Shown: positions 22,499-25,341 of the stretch, piece by piece
Position numbering within the stretch: the stretch's first letter is position 1
Layout of the letters: each line of letters starts with the position of its first letter
Assembly: GCA_002386465.1 (NCBI GenBank)
Contig: DGIT01000152.1
Location: forward strand, 43,498 to 68,838
Source: Burkholderiales bacterium UBA4615
GTDB lineage: Bacteria > Pseudomonadota > Gammaproteobacteria > Burkholderiales > Burkholderiaceae_E
Length of the DNA stretch: 25,341 bases
Reading direction: 5' to 3'
Made by a program: the position numbers and the translations under genes
Notes under the pieces: generated by a model
Told to the model about the DNA's origin: nothing
What the model saw: the letters and a program-made list of their open reading frames with translations, nothing else
Database searches by the model: none

Positions 22499-22569
22499 GT
22501 GGATGGGTATCAGCGCGAACGCCCGACAGGATAGCTGCCGCTGAGGCGGCCTGCACCCCCGTCCAATCG

Positions 22570-22596
22570 AAGCATGCTCACGAGACCCAAGCATGC
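22570..22596. repeat. Direct repeats AAGCATGC in the divergent control region
   Basis: AAGCATGC occurs at 22570-22577 and 22589-22596, 19 bp from start to start, so nearly on the same face of the helix. The core GCATGC is a palindrome. The pair lies midway between the Bug gene and the monooxygenase gene and may be a regulator site. An inverted repeat GCCGC-TGAG-GCGGC lies nearby, just to the left. Confidence 0.5.
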
Positions 22597-22659
22597 AGAC
22601 GCATGGCAGACTAGCGCAGGGTATGGGGCACGCACCCCGCCACAGAACACCATGACACA

Positions 22660-22664
22660 GGGAG
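22660..22664 (+). promoter_or_regulatory. Ribosome binding site deciding the monooxygenase start
   Basis: GGGAG lies eight bases before ATG 22673. It favours that start over the ATG at 22652, which has no such site. Confidence 0.75.
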
Positions 22665-22672
22665 ATCAGACC

Positions 22673-24292
22673 ATGACAGACGCATCGACGCGCACCAGCC
22701 GCCTGGACGCAGTGATTGTGGGCGCAGGCTTTGCCGGCATGTACGCGCTGCACAAGTTGCGCGGGCTGGGATTGAGCGTGCGCGCCTTCGAAGCCGGCAG
22801 CGGCGTAGGCGGCACCTGGTACTGGAACCGCTACCCCGGGGCCCGTTGTGATGTGGAAAGCCTTGAATATTCCTACTCGTTTTCCGATCCGCTGCAACAG
22901 GAGTGGGAATGGCCGGAGCGCTTCTCGGCACAGCCCGACATTCTCAAGTACGCCAATCATGTCGCCGATCGGTTCGACCTGCGTCGGGACATTCAATTCA
23001 ACACACGGGTCAAGTCTGCGGTCTTCAGCCGATCGAGCAATCTGTGGACCGTGCAGACCGATCGGGGCGATGTCATCGAAGCACGGTTTTGCATCATGGC
23101 CTCAGGCAATTTGTCCTTGCCGCGCGTGCCGGACATCCAAGGCATCGAGTCGTACAAGGGCGAGTGGTACCACACGGGTCAGTGGCCCAAGACACCGGTC
23201 GACTTCACCGGCAAACGGGTGGGTGTGATCGGCACGGGCTCATCGGCGATTCAGCTGATTCCAGTGGTGGCCGAGCAGGCCAAGCACCTCACGGTATTCC
23301 AACGCACGGCCAATTTCAGTCTGCCCTCGGGCAATGAACCCCTGGACCCTGCATTCGTTCGCGCTTTCAAGCAGCGCTACACCGAGCATCGCGCCGAAGC
23401 CGACCGTACCCCCTTTGGCATCGCAGGGCATCCGCCCCCCACGAAGTTTTCGCGCGAAGCCACGCCGCAGGAACGTGAGCAGGCGTATACCGCCCGTTGG
23501 GGCACGGGCGGCAACATCGCGTTTCTGTATGCCTACAAGGACCTTCTGGTCGACAAGGAAGCCAACGAGATCGCCAGCGACTTCGTGCGCCGAAAGATTC
23601 GCGAGACCGTGAAAAACCAGGCCGTAGCCGAGGATCTCCTGCCCAACGATCATTACATCGGCACCAAGCGCCTGTGCCTGGACCTGGGTTATTACGAGAC
23701 CTTCAACCGCGACAACGTGAGCCTGGTGAACCTCCGCAAGGCCCCGATCGAAACCATCACCGAGCGCGGCCTGCGCACGACACAGGCCGAGCACGCGCTG
23801 GATGCAATCATCTTTGCCACTGGCTATGACGCCATGACCGGCGCGCTGCTGGACATTGATATTCGCGTGGAAAACGGCCCATCGTTGCGCGACAAATGGG
23901 CAGCCGGACCCACCACGTATCTGGGGCTGCTGACAGCGGGATTCCCCAATCTGCTGATCATCACCGGCCCCGGCAGCCCGTCAGTCAAGTCGAACATGAT
24001 CGCGGCCATCGAGCAGCATGTGGACTGGATCCATGATCTGCTGGCGCATGTGAAGGCGAGTGGCATTGCACGGGTGGAAGCCGATCCGCAGTCCGAACAG
24101 AGCTGGGTCAGCCACGTGAACGATGTGGCCAACAGCACGCTCTATCCACTGGCCAATTCCTGGTATGTCGGGGCCAATATTCCCGGCAAGCCGCGGGTGT
24201 TCATGCCCTATGTGGCAGGCCTGGACAAGTACCGTGTCATTTGCAACGACGTCGCTGCCAGCGGTTACCGCGGGCTGGTCATGGAGCGCTGA
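22673..24292 (+). CDS. Baeyer-Villiger-type flavin monooxygenase
   Basis: This 539-residue FAD/NADPH enzyme inserts oxygen next to a carbonyl, giving an ester or lactone. The first Rossmann motif is GAGFAG (17-22), then GGTWYWNRYPGARCD (46-60), a hallmark of cyclohexanone and phenylacetone monooxygenases. The Baeyer-Villiger fingerprint is YKGEWYHTGQWP (161-172), with Tyr in place of the usual Phe. The second Rossmann motif is GTGSSA (187-192), and ATGYD comes later. Length is normal for the family. The substrate cannot be told. It lies head to head with the Bug gene, and the aldehyde dehydrogenase ATG comes 2 nt after its stop. The pair fits oxidation of a ketone, then of an aldehyde or semialdehyde product. 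Confidence 0.93.
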   Translation: MTDASTRTSRLDAVIVGAGFAGMYALHKLRGLGLSVRAFEAGSGVGGTWYWNRYPGARCDVESLEYSYSFSDPLQQEWEWPERFSAQPDILKYANHVADRFDLRRDIQFNTRVKSAVFSRSSNLWTVQTDRGDVIEARFCIMASGNLSLPRVPDIQGIESYKGEWYHTGQWPKTPVDFTGKRVGVIGTGSSAIQLIPVVAEQAKHLTVFQRTANFSLPSGNEPLDPAFVRAFKQRYTEHRAEADRTPFGIAGHPPPTKFSREATPQEREQAYTARWGTGGNIAFLYAYKDLLVDKEANEIASDFVRRKIRETVKNQAVAEDLLPNDHYIGTKRLCLDLGYYETFNRDNVSLVNLRKAPIETITERGLRTTQAEHALDAIIFATGYDAMTGALLDIDIRVENGPSLRDKWAAGPTTYLGLLTAGFPNLLIITGPGSPSVKSNMIAAIEQHVDWIHDLLAHVKASGIARVEADPQSEQSWVSHVNDVANSTLYPLANSWYVGANIPGKPRVFMPYVAGLDKYRVICNDVAASGYRGLVMER

Positions 24293-24294
24293 TC

Positions 24295-25341
24295 ATGGAC
24301 ACCATGAGCCTGCCTGCCACACAGATGCTGATTGACGGCCAGTGGGTCGACAGCATTGAAGGTGAATGGATCGCGGTCGAAAATCCAGCGATCAAAAAAG
24401 CCTTCGCACGGGTGCCGCGTGCCCGTAGCGAAGACGTCAACCGGGCGGTTGCAGCGGCTGCACGTGCGTTCCGTCAATGGTCACGCATGCCAGCGGCAGA
24501 ACGCGGCAAGCTGCTCTTTCGCATGGCCGATGCACTGGAGCAGGACAAGGAGCAACTGGCGCGCTTCATCAGCACCGAGAATGGCAACGCCCTGCGCACA
24601 CAAAGCCGCGGCGAGGCCACGCTCGCAGCTGAGGTGTTCCGGTATGTAGCCGGGCTGAGCCGCGAGATCAAGGGCAACACCATGGCGCTCAACCCCGAGA
24701 CCCTGGACTACACCCGACGCGAGCCCTATGGCGTGGTCGGTGCCATCGTGCCCTGGAATGCGCCACTGCTGCTCGCCGCACTCAAGATTGCACCGGCACT
24801 CATGACCGGCAACACCCTCGTGCTCAAAGCCTCGGAGGAAGCGCCGCTTGCGGTGCTGCACATGGCCCGCCTGTGTGCGCAGCATCTGCCTGATGGCGTG
24901 CTCAATGTGCTGACGGGCTACGGCCCTGAATGCGGCGCTGCGCTGGCTGAGCATCCGGATGTGCCGAAGCTCTCGTTCACCGGGTCCACCGCGGTTGGGC
25001 GATCGATTCTGGCGGCCGCGAGCAGCCGCATCGCAGCGGTGTCATTGGAGCTTGGTGGCAAGAGCGCGCAGATCGTGTTCCCGGATGTCGATCATGGCTT
25101 CGTCGCCGATGGTGTCATCACAGCCATGCGCTTTTCGCGGCAGGGCCAATCGTGCACCGCAGGCTCACGCCTGTTCGTTCACGAGTCAGTCGCCGATACG
25201 TTTCTGGTCACCCTTACCGGCAAGCTCAAAGCCATGCGTGTGGGCGACCCGCTGGATGAACAGACCGACTCAGGCAGCCTGGTCAATGCCAAGCAGTTCC
25301 GACGCGTGTGTGACTACGTGGGCGAAGCCATCGCGCGCAAC
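24295..25341 (+). CDS. Aldehyde dehydrogenase (3' end outside window)
   Basis: 349 in-frame codons run off the right edge; the family's usual length is about 480-500. It is an NAD(P)-dependent aldehyde dehydrogenase with VPWNAP (153-158, N155 of the oxyanion hole), the coenzyme-binding KASEEAP (178-184), FTGSTAVG (228-235), catalytic E252 in LELGGKSAQ and nucleophile C287 in GQSCTAG. The start is ATG 24295, with GGAG (24283-24286) inside the end of the monooxygenase gene eight bases ahead. ATG 24304 is a possible alternative. Spacing of 2 nt to the upstream stop indicates coupling in one operon. Its aldehyde substrate is unknown, and the rest of the operon may continue to the right. Confidence 0.94.
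   Translation, partial: MDTMSLPATQMLIDGQWVDSIEGEWIAVENPAIKKAFARVPRARSEDVNRAVAAAARAFRQWSRMPAAERGKLLFRMADALEQDKEQLARFISTENGNALRTQSRGEATLAAEVFRYVAGLSREIKGNTMALNPETLDYTRREPYGVVGAIVPWNAPLLLAALKIAPALMTGNTLVLKASEEAPLAVLHMARLCAQHLPDGVLNVLTGYGPECGAALAEHPDVPKLSFTGSTAVGRSILAAASSRIAAVSLELGGKSAQIVFPDVDHGFVADGVITAMRFSRQGQSCTAGSRLFVHESVADTFLVTLTGKLKAMRVGDPLDEQTDSGSLVNAKQFRRVCDYVGEAIARN

Noticed and set aside
22487..22996. 170-codon extension of the Bug protein frame
   Set aside because: A strong ribosome binding site and a typical signal peptide place the start at 22486; the extension overlaps the divergent monooxygenase gene.
1..25341. CRISPR arrays, insertion sequences, toxin-antitoxin or defence systems
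   Set aside because: No regularly spaced repeats, transposase motifs or recognisable defence proteins were found on either strand.

Overview
This window looks like chromosomal DNA of a high-GC betaproteobacterium of the order Burkholderiales, most likely Alcaligenaceae-like. That placement is an inference. It rests on the order phaC-phaB-phaR-rimO next to pgeF-rluD-bamD, on mfd followed by serB, on a Bug (TctC-type) periplasmic binding protein beside catabolic genes, and on a short H-NS-family protein with the TWTGRGRAPTWL tail. No insertion sequence, phage gene or CRISPR array was seen. Most of the window is core genome. The last 6 kb is an accessory catabolic region.

Layout. 1-2237 (+): the end of a rubrerythrin gene, a strong terminator, a heterodisulfide-reductase-like Fe-S protein and a DUF3501 protein. 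2238-2354: a hairpin-rich gap. 2355-3608 (-): a fused ispD-ispF gene, divergent from mfd-serB (+, 3680-8174). 8175-9545 (-): TrpB2-type tryptophan synthase beta chain, whose stop codon abuts that of serB. 9609-14515 (-): a likely operon phaC-phaB-phaR-rimO, covering PHB synthase, acetoacetyl-CoA reductase, the PHA regulator and the ribosomal S12 methylthiotransferase; no phaA is present. 14621-14803 (+): a 60-residue membrane protein divergent from phaC and overlapping the 3' end of pgeF. 14780-16614 (-): rluD-pgeF, coupled by an ATGA overlap. 16606-17499 (+): bamD, whose start overlaps that of rluD head to head. 17592-17894 (-): an H-NS-family protein. 17975-18283 (+): a small acidic protein of unknown function, followed by tRNA-Leu(UAA). 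18440-19108 (-): an OmpA-domain lipoprotein.

Catabolic end. Three minus-strand genes (Bug binding protein, enolase-superfamily enzyme, D-2-hydroxyacid dehydrogenase) diverge from a plus-strand pair (Baeyer-Villiger-type flavin monooxygenase, aldehyde dehydrogenase running off the right edge). Together they suggest uptake and oxidation of an organic acid or ketone. The substrate cannot be read from sequence.

The most unusual items are: the PHB synthase with an 89-residue, highly basic, acid-free N-terminal tail resembling histone H1 or PhaM-type DNA-binding tails; the rubrerythrin / Hdr-like / DUF3501 set, for which I know no established role; the ispDF fusion in a betaproteobacterial context; the unstudied 60-residue membrane protein; and the divergent catabolic cluster with a paired AAGCATGC repeat in its control region.
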